Assembly: GCF_037055325.1 (NCBI RefSeq)
Contig: NZ_CP146373.1
Coordinates: 2,480,001 to 2,544,000 of the forward strand
Reading direction: 5' to 3'
Length of the DNA stretch: 64,000 bases
From: Arachnia propionica
Lineage (GTDB): Bacteria > Actinomycetota > Actinomycetes > Propionibacteriales > Propionibacteriaceae
Both the position numbers and the translations under genes were made by a program. This document shows positions 17,002 through 24,202 of the stretch, in pieces. The notes under the pieces are model-generated. The model ran no database searches and had not been told where the DNA came from. It saw only the letters and a program-made list of their open reading frames with translations. The stretch's first letter is position 1; every line of letters starts with the position of its first letter.

Positions 17002-18128
17002 CGCGCGCCGCCGGTACGGTAGTATTCTTGCAGCATTTGCTCGACAGTTGGAAGTCGCGCGTTTAGGAGATACGTGGCGTCAACAAGGTCGACCCGCCCG
17101 TCTTCAAGAGCTCCTGCAACAACGCCAATAAAGGTGCTTCCCAGGTCTCTGTAGCGAAGCTTCCATTGGGGCACGAAACCACTCTTCTTCTTGGTCGTTT
17201 CCCGCGCACGCTCCCAAGCATCATCGCTGGCCATTCTGACTTCCTCTAGGCTCGCGTCATCGATGAGCCCGAATCGGCGAAGTCTCACCGCCACGGCCAA
17301 AGTGCTCACGCGGAAATGTGCGGCAAGTTCTTCGATAAACGCTTTGACATCGGCATAATCACGCGCAAGCGTCAGGAACTCGTCGCGAGGCATCAGGAAC
17401 TCAGCGGCGAAGTTGTTAGCCAGGGCTTCTTCAAAGACCCTGTCCTGTAGAGTGCATAGGCCGCTAGTACGATTTATCAGGTGCGCGACCTCATGGAACA
17501 ATGTAAAGGTTTTCCCTGCTGGGCTGTCGGCTCCGTTAACCACAATTACAGGCAGATGCTCATGGTGTAAGGAAAACCCTCGAAAGCTTGTAAGAGAGAT
17601 TCCCGTCGTCTGCAAGACTAGAAGGCCATGAGTTTCTAGAAGCAACCTCCAGTCGCTGAACACAGACGCGTTTGGGCCAGACTTAGGCACATAGTTCTGA
17701 GTCAGTCCCAGCTCTTCTCGAAACTCCCTTGCTTGGCTGGCGAGGTTATCCCAACGAATCGGCCCCACTGGAAGACGGAGTACCTGCCTGTCGGCGAGTT
17801 CGAGCATAGCGTTGCGGTGCTGTTCAGCTCTGCGCATCTCTTTGGCCAAGTCGGATGTCAAAGTCTCGCCTGGGCGGCCACGAAAGTCGGCTGTCGCAGG
17901 CACATCCGGAACACTTGGAGGCGGCGCGAAGAAGAATCCTAGGGCACGGTCCAGCTTCTTTGCCATGAGCGTGAGCTGTCGAAACGTTGGAAGCGCGTCC
18001 CCACCCTCGAAGTCCACGATGCGCTCGGGCTTCACGTTCAGTGCCCTTGCTAGGTCCGATACGCTCACCTGGCCAACTTGTCTTGCCCACTTGAGGGCAA
18101 CCGGGTTGATAGGCGCCCTGGCCGCCAT
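16998..18128 (-). CDS. Xre-HTH plus ImmA/IrrE metallopeptidase domain protein
   Basis: A 376-residue protein with an N-terminal Xre-like HTH (about residues 10-60: WARQVGQVSVSDLARALNVKPERIVDFEGG) and a C-terminal ImmA/IrrE (DUF955) domain. The zinc motif is LFHEVAHLIN (H212, E213, H216), followed by EEALANNFAAEFLMP, which carries the third ligand. Family members cleave repressors or act as antitoxins for the adjacent toxin gene. ATG 18128 has GGAGGG at good spacing, while ATG 18143 has GGAGG directly adjacent, so 18128 is preferred. It is translationally coupled to the DUF4411 gene. Confidence 0.85.
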   Translation of the reverse strand: MAARAPINPVALKWARQVGQVSVSDLARALNVKPERIVDFEGGDALPTFRQLTLMAKKLDRALGFFFAPPPSVPDVPATADFRGRPGETLTSDLAKEMRRAEQHRNAMLELADRQVLRLPVGPIRWDNLASQAREFREELGLTQNYVPKSGPNASVFSDWRLLLETHGLLVLQTTGISLTSFRGFSLHHEHLPVIVVNGADSPAGKTFTLFHEVAHLINRTSGLCTLQDRVFEEALANNFAAEFLMPRDEFLTLARDYADVKAFIEELAAHFRVSTLAVAVRLRRFGLIDDASLEEVRMASDDAWERARETTKKKSGFVPQWKLRYRDLGSTFIGVVAGALEDGRVDLVDATYLLNARLPTVEQMLQEYYRTGGAR

Positions 18129-18264
18129 CCTGCTACCCTCCATCCTCCGTCGGCTCTGCCCATCTTAGAGCAAGACACCGACCCTTCTGAGTCGAGGGGT
18201 GACCATCGAGCTTAGATGGGTTGCCCGGAGCCCATCTGGCGTCCGCACTTCGCCCGTCCAGTTG

Positions 18265-18431
18265 GTCTCTACCGCAGCTGCGAGTCGTCTCTTTTCTCAT
18301 GACCTTGCGAGACAGCGCGCGTTTGTGTTGACCAAGGTGGAGGTTCCAGTCTCGGCGCGAGAGAAGCCGTCTCATATCCCCGTCTCAACAGATATTGATT
18401 CCAACTCGTGAGACGCACGGGTATTTGAGAC
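18265..18431. promoter_or_regulatory. Array of eight GTCTC/GAGAC motifs in a divergent promoter region
   Basis: GTCTC occurs at 18265, 18287, 18349, 18369 and 18382, and GAGAC at 18309, 18410 and 18427. The inner four form a nested dyad (GTCTCA at 18369 and 18382; TGAGAC at 18409 and 18426) centred near 18399, ending 12 bp before the recombinase start. It may be a res-type recombination site or a multi-dimer operator for the Xre-ImmA protein. Confidence 0.55.
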
Positions 18432-18443
18432 AGGAGATTAGTG

Positions 18444-19046
18444 ATGGCGATTCTTGGCTACGCGAGGGTTTCGACGTCCACCCAAGCCCGTGAGGGCTAT
18501 TCGTTACAGGACCAAAAAGACCGCCTGAAGACAGCTGGAGCTACGAGAGTGTTTGATGATGCCCTGAGTGGCAAGGACCGTCAGAAGCCCGGATTGGAGG
18601 CTTTGTTGGGACATCTGCGCCCCGATGATGTCGTACTCTTAGTGAAGCTTGACAGACTGGGACGCTCGCTGTCCGACCTCTCAAGTTTATTGAGGGAAAT
18701 TGAGGAAACTGGGGCGACTCTCCGAACCTTGGACGGCTTGGACACCGGCACGGCTCAAGGGAGACTGCTCTTTGGGGTCCTAGCTAGCATTGCAGAGTTT
18801 GAGAGGGAGATGATTCTGGAGCGGACAGCTATCGGCCGAGCCAGAGCTGCGGAGCTTGGGAAGACTGGGGGCAGACCGAGCGTCGTCAATGAGGCGCTGG
18901 TTCGCAGAGCAGCAGAGTTGCATGGCAATCCCTCCCTTACTGCGGGTGAGGCTGCCCGTGCTCTGGGGGTATCCCGAGCAACCTTCTATCGTCTGCTCAG
19001 GGCGTCTGGTGGCAAGCCAAATGATTGCCCCTTTGACTCCAGATGA
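18444..19046 (+). CDS. Serine recombinase (resolvase/invertase family)
   Basis: A 200-residue small serine recombinase. The catalytic Ser10 lies in GYARVSTSTQ, followed by DRLGRSLSDLSSLLREI, the GRLLFGVLASIAEFEREMILERT core helix region and a C-terminal HTH (LTAGEAARALGVSRATFYRLLR). AGGAG lies 7 nt upstream of ATG 18444; a GTG one codon earlier is possible. Such enzymes resolve co-integrates or invert segments at short dyad sites. The GTCTCA dyad immediately upstream would fit as its site. It is in addition to the tyrosine integrase of this element. Confidence 0.92.
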   Translation: MAILGYARVSTSTQAREGYSLQDQKDRLKTAGATRVFDDALSGKDRQKPGLEALLGHLRPDDVVLLVKLDRLGRSLSDLSSLLREIEETGATLRTLDGLDTGTAQGRLLFGVLASIAEFEREMILERTAIGRARAAELGKTGGRPSVVNEALVRRAAELHGNPSLTAGEAARALGVSRATFYRLLRASGGKPNDCPFDSR

Positions 19047-19270
19047 GTGGCAGTGGAGTCCTTGGGTCCTGTGCCCAGGCCTGGACAATGCTGGGATGCT
19101 GGCTGCTCTTTTGCCGTGCAGATACTGAGGGGGCTTCTCCAGAGGAGGCCGAGCTGCCCCATGGCCTTACCCACCTCCGCCCTCCGTGATGCCGCCTGGC
19201 CGGACCATGCAGCCAGCCCAAAACCCCTGAAAGAACCTGGGGTTCTGGACCGGTTGTCACTGAGTGCAGG

Positions 19271-20002
19271 TCAGCGTTTGCGGTTCTGGTGGTGTTCCTT
19301 GTCCTTGTCCAAGCAGATGGTGATGCCGGTGCCGTCCATGCCTAAGATGTGCCATCGGGCGCCCCTAGTCAGCTCGCTGAAGTCTTTGAGAAACCTCAGT
19401 CCAGCTTCCCCGTAGAGCACCCAAGGAAACATCAAAGTTACCTCTGGTCTTCTTAGGTCCCCGGAGTTGCCGCCTTCAAGCTGCCCGGGGTCACACGGGA
19501 TGGCCCTGGCCACCGCCGACCTAACCTCTTCCATCCAAACCATGACGCGGGCTTCGGCCTTACCAGCAGATATCCCCATGCCCCAGGCGAAGACCACCAA
19601 GACCAAGGTAATGAAGATGGTGGGGGTGGTGGCCCTGGTGGCTCCGGTGATGATGGCCAAGACCCAAGCCGCTCCTGCGCCGATAGCCCAAACTTTGCCT
19701 GAGGTTGTCTGCCTTGCCGCCAGGATGGCCCTGGGAAGGATGCTGAAAGCAGATACAGGAGTGAAGGTAACCCACTTCATAGTGGAGGCCGCCAGGGTGA
19801 AGCCCCAGAAGAGCGTGAAGAAGACCCAGCCGGGAAGGAAGGAACCGTTCTGGGTTGCGAGTTGCATGGCCACCGCCACCACCAGCCCGAGGAGCGCGAA
19901 GAGGATGAAAAAGAGGGCTACTAGCCGCCTCGTTCCCCGTCGCGGGTCCTCTCCGGTGGCTATGCCCGCCGCCAAACCGCCTGCGAATGCTCCCAATGAC
20001 AT
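19271..20002 (-). CDS. Element-encoded membrane protein of unknown function
   Basis: A 243-residue protein with four to five hydrophobic segments (about 28-50, 56-75, 105-125, 127-145), then a soluble C-terminal part (about 150-243) ending in a charged KDKEHHQNRKR tail. The N-terminus is Gly/Ala-rich. I do not recognise the family. It is transcribed divergently from the Xre regulator across three palindromic operators, so it is probably the regulated target. A role in transfer, exclusion or maintenance would fit the location, but nothing in the sequence shows it. The stretch 19047-19270 downstream holds no visible feature. Confidence 0.65.
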   Translation of the reverse strand: MSLGAFAGGLAAGIATGEDPRRGTRRLVALFFILFALLGLVVAVAMQLATQNGSFLPGWVFFTLFWGFTLAASTMKWVTFTPVSAFSILPRAILAARQTTSGKVWAIGAGAAWVLAIITGATRATTPTIFITLVLVVFAWGMGISAGKAEARVMVWMEEVRSAVARAIPCDPGQLEGGNSGDLRRPEVTLMFPWVLYGEAGLRFLKDFSELTRGARWHILGMDGTGITICLDKDKEHHQNRKR

Positions 20003-20020
20003 GACTATCCCTTCAAGTAT

Positions 20021-20102
20021 TGCCGCTTTAGAGCGGCATCCACGCTAGGATAGCACATGCTTGCCGCCCTAGAGCGGTAGAACGTGCCGCTTCAAGGCGT
20101 CA
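20021..20102. promoter_or_regulatory. Three TGCCGC-N-GCGGCA-type operators
   Basis: TGCCGCTTTAGAGCGGCA (20021-20038), TGCCGCCCTAGAGCGGTA (20062-20079) and TGCCGCTTCAAGGCGTCA (20085-20102) are related 18-bp dyads, from perfect to degenerate. They fill the divergent promoter between the membrane protein and the Xre gene, 41 and 23 bp apart. This is the arrangement of a phage-type repressor switch. A related GGTAGAACCTGCCGC recurs at 20493. Confidence 0.7.
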
Positions 20103-20112
20103 GACTTAGGGG

Positions 20113-20409
20113 ATGCCTACTTCGCTCCCCTTGGATACCGAAACGTTGAGGAGAGTCATGGGGTTCCGGGAGCAGATGGGGAGGCGAATCCGCGAGAGAC
20201 GGCTAGCGCTGGGGCTGAGCCAGGAGAGTCTCGCAGCAGCGGCGGGCTGGGGTCGCCATCACTTGTCGAGGGTCGAGCTGGGTCAGGTCTCCACCGCTGC
20301 CGAGCGGCTAATCACCATGGCCGAAGCGCTGGGCTGCTCCATCCACGAACTCGTGCCGGACCTCCCTGACCTTGAGGAGCGCACAGAGAGCGATTCTGAG
20401 TCTTCCTGA
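20113..20409 (+). CDS. Xre-family transcriptional regulator
   Basis: A small (98 or 83 residues) regulator with one Xre HTH: MGRRIRERRLALGLSQESLA, then AAGWGRHHLSRVELGQVSTAAERLITMAEALGCSIHELV. The tail is acidic and Ser-rich. ATG 20113 has no spaced Shine-Dalgarno. ATG 20158 is preceded by GAGGAG 5-6 nt upstream and would give a protein starting MGFREQMG, so the shorter form is a serious alternative. It probably binds the three adjacent dyads and controls itself and the divergent membrane protein gene, perhaps with the integrase. Confidence 0.85.
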   Translation: MPTSLPLDTETLRRVMGFREQMGRRIRERRLALGLSQESLAAAAGWGRHHLSRVELGQVSTAAERLITMAEALGCSIHELVPDLPDLEERTESDSESS

Positions 20410-20554
20410 GCCCTGCCCCTGATGTTCTGCCTAGGATGAGCACTTTTTGAGAAATCTTCTCAGAAACTGCGAAAGTGACCCTGAATGGGGCCGGTAGAAC
20501 CTGCCGCATCCCGGGGTGTTCCAGGATGCGATTTCAGGTATCGGGCTGGGGTGG

Positions 20555-22243
20555 CTACTTGCCCCTCGGGAAGTAGTTCAAAGCATCAATACCCTGCTTC
20601 TGATGCCACTCGACGGAACTCTGATTCAAAGGCCAGATTGAGGCTAGGTTGATGGGCTCATTCAAGTGCTCAACTCGGAATGCTTCTGGCATCCAGAGCT
20701 GGTTCATGGCATGTACTGCTCGAGCATGGGGTGTGGCATCCCTTGGCAGGGCATAGTCGGTTTCCCGGTCAGCCCTCCAAAGACTCCAAAGCGGTGCCAT
20801 GCCCGCGTAATCTGCCAGCGCATCCGGGAGGGGCTCCTGAGGTGGCTCTGCGGGCCTGCCGAAAATGGCTCCGAGGAACTCCATCGCTTCCTTCTTTTGG
20901 CCTGCGCTCGGGTGGGTGTAGACCGCTTGGAGCGTGTTTCGCCTGTCGACCGCGTGACCCGTAATGGCCGAAATCACAACCGCCGGGAAGTTTCGACGGC
21001 CCAGCTCGGTGGCGCAGACATGTCGCAAGTCGTGTTCCCGCACCTGCTCGCCATCTCCATATTTTTCCAAGAGGCGCTTCCAGGCGGCATTAACATTCTG
21101 GCGGCGGAGCGGTCCCCCCTTGCTGCTGGCGTAAAGGTAGGTGCTCTGCTCAAATAGCGGGGAAAACATCGCCCCAGATGGCCCCATGTTCGGCCGGTCC
21201 CAGCGCTGAGCATGGGCTTCCATCTTCCGCCGAAGCTCCCCAATGGTTCCGGCTTGCTCAGCCAGCTTCACGAGGTGGATAGCCCGCCGGAGATAGAGGG
21301 CATCCAAGTGAGGTGCTGACACCATCGGAAGGGGGAGTCTCCTGGGCTCAGAGTTCTTCTTGAGGGGCTGCAAGCTGAGGTCCTCAGCCAACTGCCTGTC
21401 AACCGTAATGACTGGCTGCGGTAGGCGGTTCTTCCCATGGCGCAACGCGGTCGCAATGGAGCAGTGACGGATGGCCAGTCTCTCCGAGGTTCTGAGGCCA
21501 AACCCCAGCAGAAAGCTTGTCAAGTAGGCCTTATAGGGGATTTCCTGCATCAGCAGGGTGATGAATCGCGCCGCCCCTTCCCTGGCCGCGAACTGCGCTC
21601 CAACGGCTTTGGACAGCTTCTTGGTGCGCTCGATGGACGCCATGGGGTCGATGACCAGCTTCCCTTCGGCCAACTGCTTGTGGAAGGCCTGCGCCAGGAG
21701 CCCTTCTATCGTGGTTAGCGGGGTGGTCCCAAGGAGAAGAGTACCGTCCTTCCCCTTCTTTGCCCGCAGTTGGTCGAGAAACCTTTCGATGTCTTTAGGG
21801 GAAATGGCATCCATCGGCATCTTGGCCAAGGCGCTAGGCATGATGTGGTTTCGGAGCAAACCCCGGTAGCGGGGGTACGTACCCCCGCTGAGCTTGCCAG
21901 CCTTGTGCCGGGTCTCGATGAGGGACTCCACGGCCTCTCCAAGGGGCTTCAGTACGCCCTGAGGTGTCGCGGAGTCCTTTGGTGCCAGAAGAACATCGAT
22001 GAAGGAGGCTCCCAGCGCTGCCTCGGCACTGGCCCGCAGCTTGGCGGCTTCCTCCTGCTGACCAAGAGCCTCCAGCTTGAGCACCAACCGGGCCACAGCC
22101 ATGGGGATGGTGGTGCCCTTGGCCTTGACCCTCGACCCCCCAGTGCCTCCGGGCCAGCTCACTGCTCGAAAACTCCGCGTTCCTTGGGAAGTTTTTGGGC
22201 GTTCGATGGTGCAGGATAGCCCCCAGCTGCTCTTCCTTGGCAT
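20555..22243 (-). CDS. int: Tyrosine-family site-specific integrase of the element
   Basis: A 562-residue integrase encoded 92 bp from attR. A SAM-like N-terminal arm/core-binding region (about 100-205) precedes the catalytic domain. Visible catalytic residues are R251 in GFGLRTSERLAI, H404 and R407 in REHDLRHVCATELGR, H430 in ITGHAVD, and nucleophile Y442 in QAVYTHPSAG. About 120 residues follow the tyrosine, a longer tail than usual. No ribosome-binding site is obvious at ATG 22243. The enzyme is expected to recombine the tRNA-Ser site with the element att. No separate excisionase is recognised; the Xre protein is a possible directionality factor. Confidence 0.93.
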   Translation of the reverse strand: MPRKSSWGLSCTIERPKTSQGTRSFRAVSWPGGTGGSRVKAKGTTIPMAVARLVLKLEALGQQEEAAKLRASAEAALGASFIDVLLAPKDSATPQGVLKPLGEAVESLIETRHKAGKLSGGTYPRYRGLLRNHIMPSALAKMPMDAISPKDIERFLDQLRAKKGKDGTLLLGTTPLTTIEGLLAQAFHKQLAEGKLVIDPMASIERTKKLSKAVGAQFAAREGAARFITLLMQEIPYKAYLTSFLLGFGLRTSERLAIRHCSIATALRHGKNRLPQPVITVDRQLAEDLSLQPLKKNSEPRRLPLPMVSAPHLDALYLRRAIHLVKLAEQAGTIGELRRKMEAHAQRWDRPNMGPSGAMFSPLFEQSTYLYASSKGGPLRRQNVNAAWKRLLEKYGDGEQVREHDLRHVCATELGRRNFPAVVISAITGHAVDRRNTLQAVYTHPSAGQKKEAMEFLGAIFGRPAEPPQEPLPDALADYAGMAPLWSLWRADRETDYALPRDATPHARAVHAMNQLWMPEAFRVEHLNEPINLASIWPLNQSSVEWHQKQGIDALNYFPRGK

Positions 22244-22262
22244 GGGACCATGGTAGACCCTG

Positions 22263-22285
22263 TTAGCCCCCTTTGTTAACCCCCC
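22263..22285 (+). repeat. C-tract repeat near attR, probable integrase arm site
   Basis: A 23-bp copy (TTAG, five C, TTTGTTAA, six C) ending 50 bp inside attR, with one mismatch to 12572-12594 in direct orientation. It lies in the integrase leader, so binding there could also autoregulate int. Confidence 0.6.
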
Positions 22286-22335
22286 TACTGCCCATTACCC
22301 GATTCTCATAGTTCTCAAATATCCTTGTCAAAGCA

Positions 22336-22379
22336 GGTTCACGCCCTCACGAGTTCGAATCTCGTATCCTCCGCCACAA
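22336..22379 (+). repeat. attR (44-bp copy of the tRNA-Ser 3' end)
   Basis: The second perfect 44-bp copy. It contains the T-arm and acceptor 3' strand but no 5' half, so it is not a tRNA gene. It marks the chromosomal junction of the element. Confidence 0.95.
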
Positions 22380-22394
22380 GAATCACATCTTCCC

Positions 22395-22427
22395 GAGCCC
22401 CGGTGTCCACACCGGGGCTCGGTCTTT
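22395..22427 (+). terminator. Strong hairpin, probably the original tRNA-Ser terminator
   Basis: GAGCCCCGGTGT (22395-22406) and ACACCGGGGCTC (22409-22420) form a near-complete 12-bp palindrome followed by GGTCTTTCC. It lies 15 bp beyond attR. Before integration it would have stood about 16 bp after tRNA-Ser, and it is now 9.9 kb away. Confidence 0.65.
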
Positions 22428-22493
22428 CCCGGAGAACCTCCCGCCCTACCCAGGTTCACCGGCCTTCCCGCGACCCACCGACCCATCCGACGC

Positions 22494-22557
22494 AAACACC
22501 AGCCTTGAGTTCGTCCGCTGACCTTCCTGCGTAAACACCAGCCTTACGGCCATCCGC
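22494..22557. repeat. Short direct repeats downstream of attR
   Basis: AAACACCAGCCTT occurs at 22494-22506 and 22533-22545 (39 bp apart), each followed a few bases later by TCCGC. The stretch 22428-22621 otherwise shows no gene. Confidence 0.4.
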
Positions 22558-22621
22558 CAGCGCTACAGCGCAAACGTCCGACCACAAGACAAGCGCTCGG
22601 CACTTAGACAGGCGCTCGGCG

Positions 22622-23284
22622 TCACCCGTGTCCCTTGGACCACCCCGGACGATCCGCGACTGCCAGAGCCGCAGGCACCATGGCCGCCACCACGTCATCC
22701 AGCCAGGCAGGCATCGGCCCAGTCCCCGCACCGAGGAAAGGACGCACCAGCCCGTAGGTAGTCTGCTGGACCGCGATCCGTACCAGTTCGAGGGGCTCCA
22801 GGGACCCAAAACGCCGCCGGGTCAACTCCCCCATCACCGCAAAGACCTCATCGTTGAGCCCCCGGACCGCCTCCCGCAAGTCGTCGGGACAGGCGGCGAG
22901 CTCACCATCTCCGGTCTCCAGGCGCGCCATCACGTCCTCGTGTCGGGAAAGCGTCAAGGCCCTGGCCTCACCGGGCTGCTCGCGGCAGTAACGGGGAATG
23001 GCAACGGCAGCCGCGGTGAGCGCCTCCCCGGGATCCCGGGACGACCCGGCGGCAGCCAGGAAGTCAACCTGGAATCGCCTGATGCTGCGCACCCACAACG
23101 CCAGCAACAACACCTCCCGGTTCGCGAACCGGTAGTAGAGCGACCCGACCCCACCCCCCACAGCAGCCGCAATATCAGCGGTGGTGGCCGCCTTCCCATC
23201 CCGCGCAACAACCACGAGAGCAGCATCCAGCAGCGCGTCTTCACTGAACTTCGGCGGCCTTCCCACGGCAGCAAGCGTACCCAC
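22622..23284 (-). CDS. TetR/AcrR-family transcriptional regulator
   Basis: A 220-residue TetR-type regulator. The N-terminal HTH reads VGRPPKFSEDALLDAALVVVARDG, then TTADIAAAVGGGVGSLYYRFANRE, with a Gly-rich turn where A-V-G-V-S is usual. The C-terminal ligand domain is helical. The start is GTG 23284 or GTG 23266 (VGRPPKF). It is divergent from the small DUF6463 membrane protein with about 20-40 bp between starts, an arrangement typical of a TetR that controls its neighbour. Confidence 0.9.
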   Translation of the reverse strand: MGTLAAVGRPPKFSEDALLDAALVVVARDGKAATTADIAAAVGGGVGSLYYRFANREVLLLALWVRSIRRFQVDFLAAAGSSRDPGEALTAAAVAIPRYCREQPGEARALTLSRHEDVMARLETGDGELAACPDDLREAVRGLNDEVFAVMGELTRRRFGSLEPLELVRIAVQQTTYGLVRPFLGAGTGPMPAWLDDVVAAMVPAALAVADRPGWSKGHG

Positions 23285-23303
23285 CCCCTGCTAGTTTTTG
23301 AGC

Positions 23304-23693
23304 ATGAAATCAAAAAAATTCCCTCTGGTGGGCTGGAGTCTCGTGCTCATCGGAATCATTCACAATCTCTTCGGCGTCATCGCCGGATGGCGGCTTCTGG
23401 TCGACGCGACGAACGCAGGCCTGATGGGGGTCTGGGACACCCCACCCTCCAGAGGCCTGATTTTCTGGTTCCTGGTGACGGGATTCGCGTTGATCGCCAT
23501 CGGCCTGCTCGCCGCGCAACTGGAACGCTCGGGGGTGGCCATCGCCTGGTCCTTCATCGTGTTCTTCGGCCTGTTGACGCTGACCGGGGTGGTTCTCATG
23601 CCGGCCTCGGGCTTCTGGTTGCTGCTGTTCCCCGTCGCAGCATCGATCCTTCGCCGCACCCGCCACTACCCCCAAGAGAACACCCAGCCCTGA
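23304..23693 (+). CDS. DUF6463-like four-helix membrane protein
   Basis: A 129-residue protein with four TM helices (about 9-30, 48-70, 78-98, 104-122), a short basic N-terminus (MKSKKFPLVGWSLVLIGI) and a PPSRGLIFWFLVTGFALIAIG segment. It resembles the DUF6463 family of small actinobacterial membrane proteins, function unknown. ATG 23304 is preferred to TTG 23298. The divergent TetR gene suggests induction by a small hydrophobic molecule. Confidence 0.75.
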   Translation: MKSKKFPLVGWSLVLIGIIHNLFGVIAGWRLLVDATNAGLMGVWDTPPSRGLIFWFLVTGFALIAIGLLAAQLERSGVAIAWSFIVFFGLLTLTGVVLMPASGFWLLLFPVAASILRRTRHYPQENTQP

Positions 23694-23773
23694 CACAAAA
23701 CCCCGACACCGTTCACTGACTAACGCATGCCATTGCCCACTCACCCCATTAGGATGTCGACCAAGGAGGCGAG

Positions 23774-24202
23774 ATGGCGACTGAGGAGAACCTGGCACAA
23801 CAGAGGCAACTCTACGGAGAACCGCTCGCCGACATCACAGGGCGCGTTCGGAACAGCCTGAACCTGACGCAGGCAGGCCTGGCGCAGATCCTGGGCCTGT
23901 CCGCCCCCATGATGTCCCAACTGCTGTCGGGCCAGCGCGCCAAGATCGGCAACCCGGCTGTTCTCGGGCGCCTGCAGGCCCTCGTGGAGCTGTCCCGGCA
24001 GGCCGCAACCCTGACGGCGACGCAACGCACGGAACGCCTCAAGGAGATCCAGGAAGCCACGCCCACGATCTCCACATCCCTGAACCCTGCCGTCCGAGAG
24101 CTGCACAACGCGGCACCGCCGGAGGAACTGCTGCGACTCGCAGAATTCACCACGTCCCCCGAGCTGACGCGCCTGCTGAGGATTGCGGCACGGCATGGGT
24201 GA
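23774..24202 (+). CDS. Xre-like DNA-binding protein upstream of a Ser/Thr kinase
   Basis: A 142-residue protein with an HTH at about 20-60 (ITGRVRNSLNLTQAGLAQILGLSAPMMSQLLSGQRAKIGNPAVLGRLQAL in pieces) and a helical C-terminal part containing VRELHNAAPPEELLRLAEFTTSPELTRLLRIAARHG. AAGGAGG lies 5 nt before ATG 23774. Its stop lies inside the start of the kinase gene (8-nt overlap), so the two are translationally coupled. The regulator may be phosphorylated by, or control, the kinase. This pairing is seen in other Actinobacteria, but its function is not defined by the sequence. Confidence 0.8.
   Translation: MATEENLAQQRQLYGEPLADITGRVRNSLNLTQAGLAQILGLSAPMMSQLLSGQRAKIGNPAVLGRLQALVELSRQAATLTATQRTERLKEIQEATPTISTSLNPAVRELHNAAPPEELLRLAEFTTSPELTRLLRIAARHG

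Larger units (their letters stand above)
12469..22379. mobile_element. 9.9-kb tRNA-Ser integrative (probably mobilisable/conjugative) element
   Basis: The element is bounded by 44-bp perfect direct repeats that start inside the tRNA-Ser 3' half. A tyrosine integrase lies next to attR, and a hexameric FtsK/TraB-like translocase next to attL. Internally it carries a replication-relaxation-like winged-helix protein, a hairpin-rich gene-free kilobase, a PIN/ImmA-IrrE pair, a serine recombinase, a membrane protein and an Xre regulator. Base composition is visibly lower in GC than the flanks. The layout resembles actinomycete integrative and conjugative elements, which move double-stranded DNA with an FtsK-like pump. 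No RepSA/Prim-Pol gene is recognised, so independent replication is uncertain. Confidence 0.92.

Noticed and set aside
22336-22379. Second tRNA-Ser gene
   Set aside because: Only the 3' half of the tRNA is present; this is attR, not a gene.
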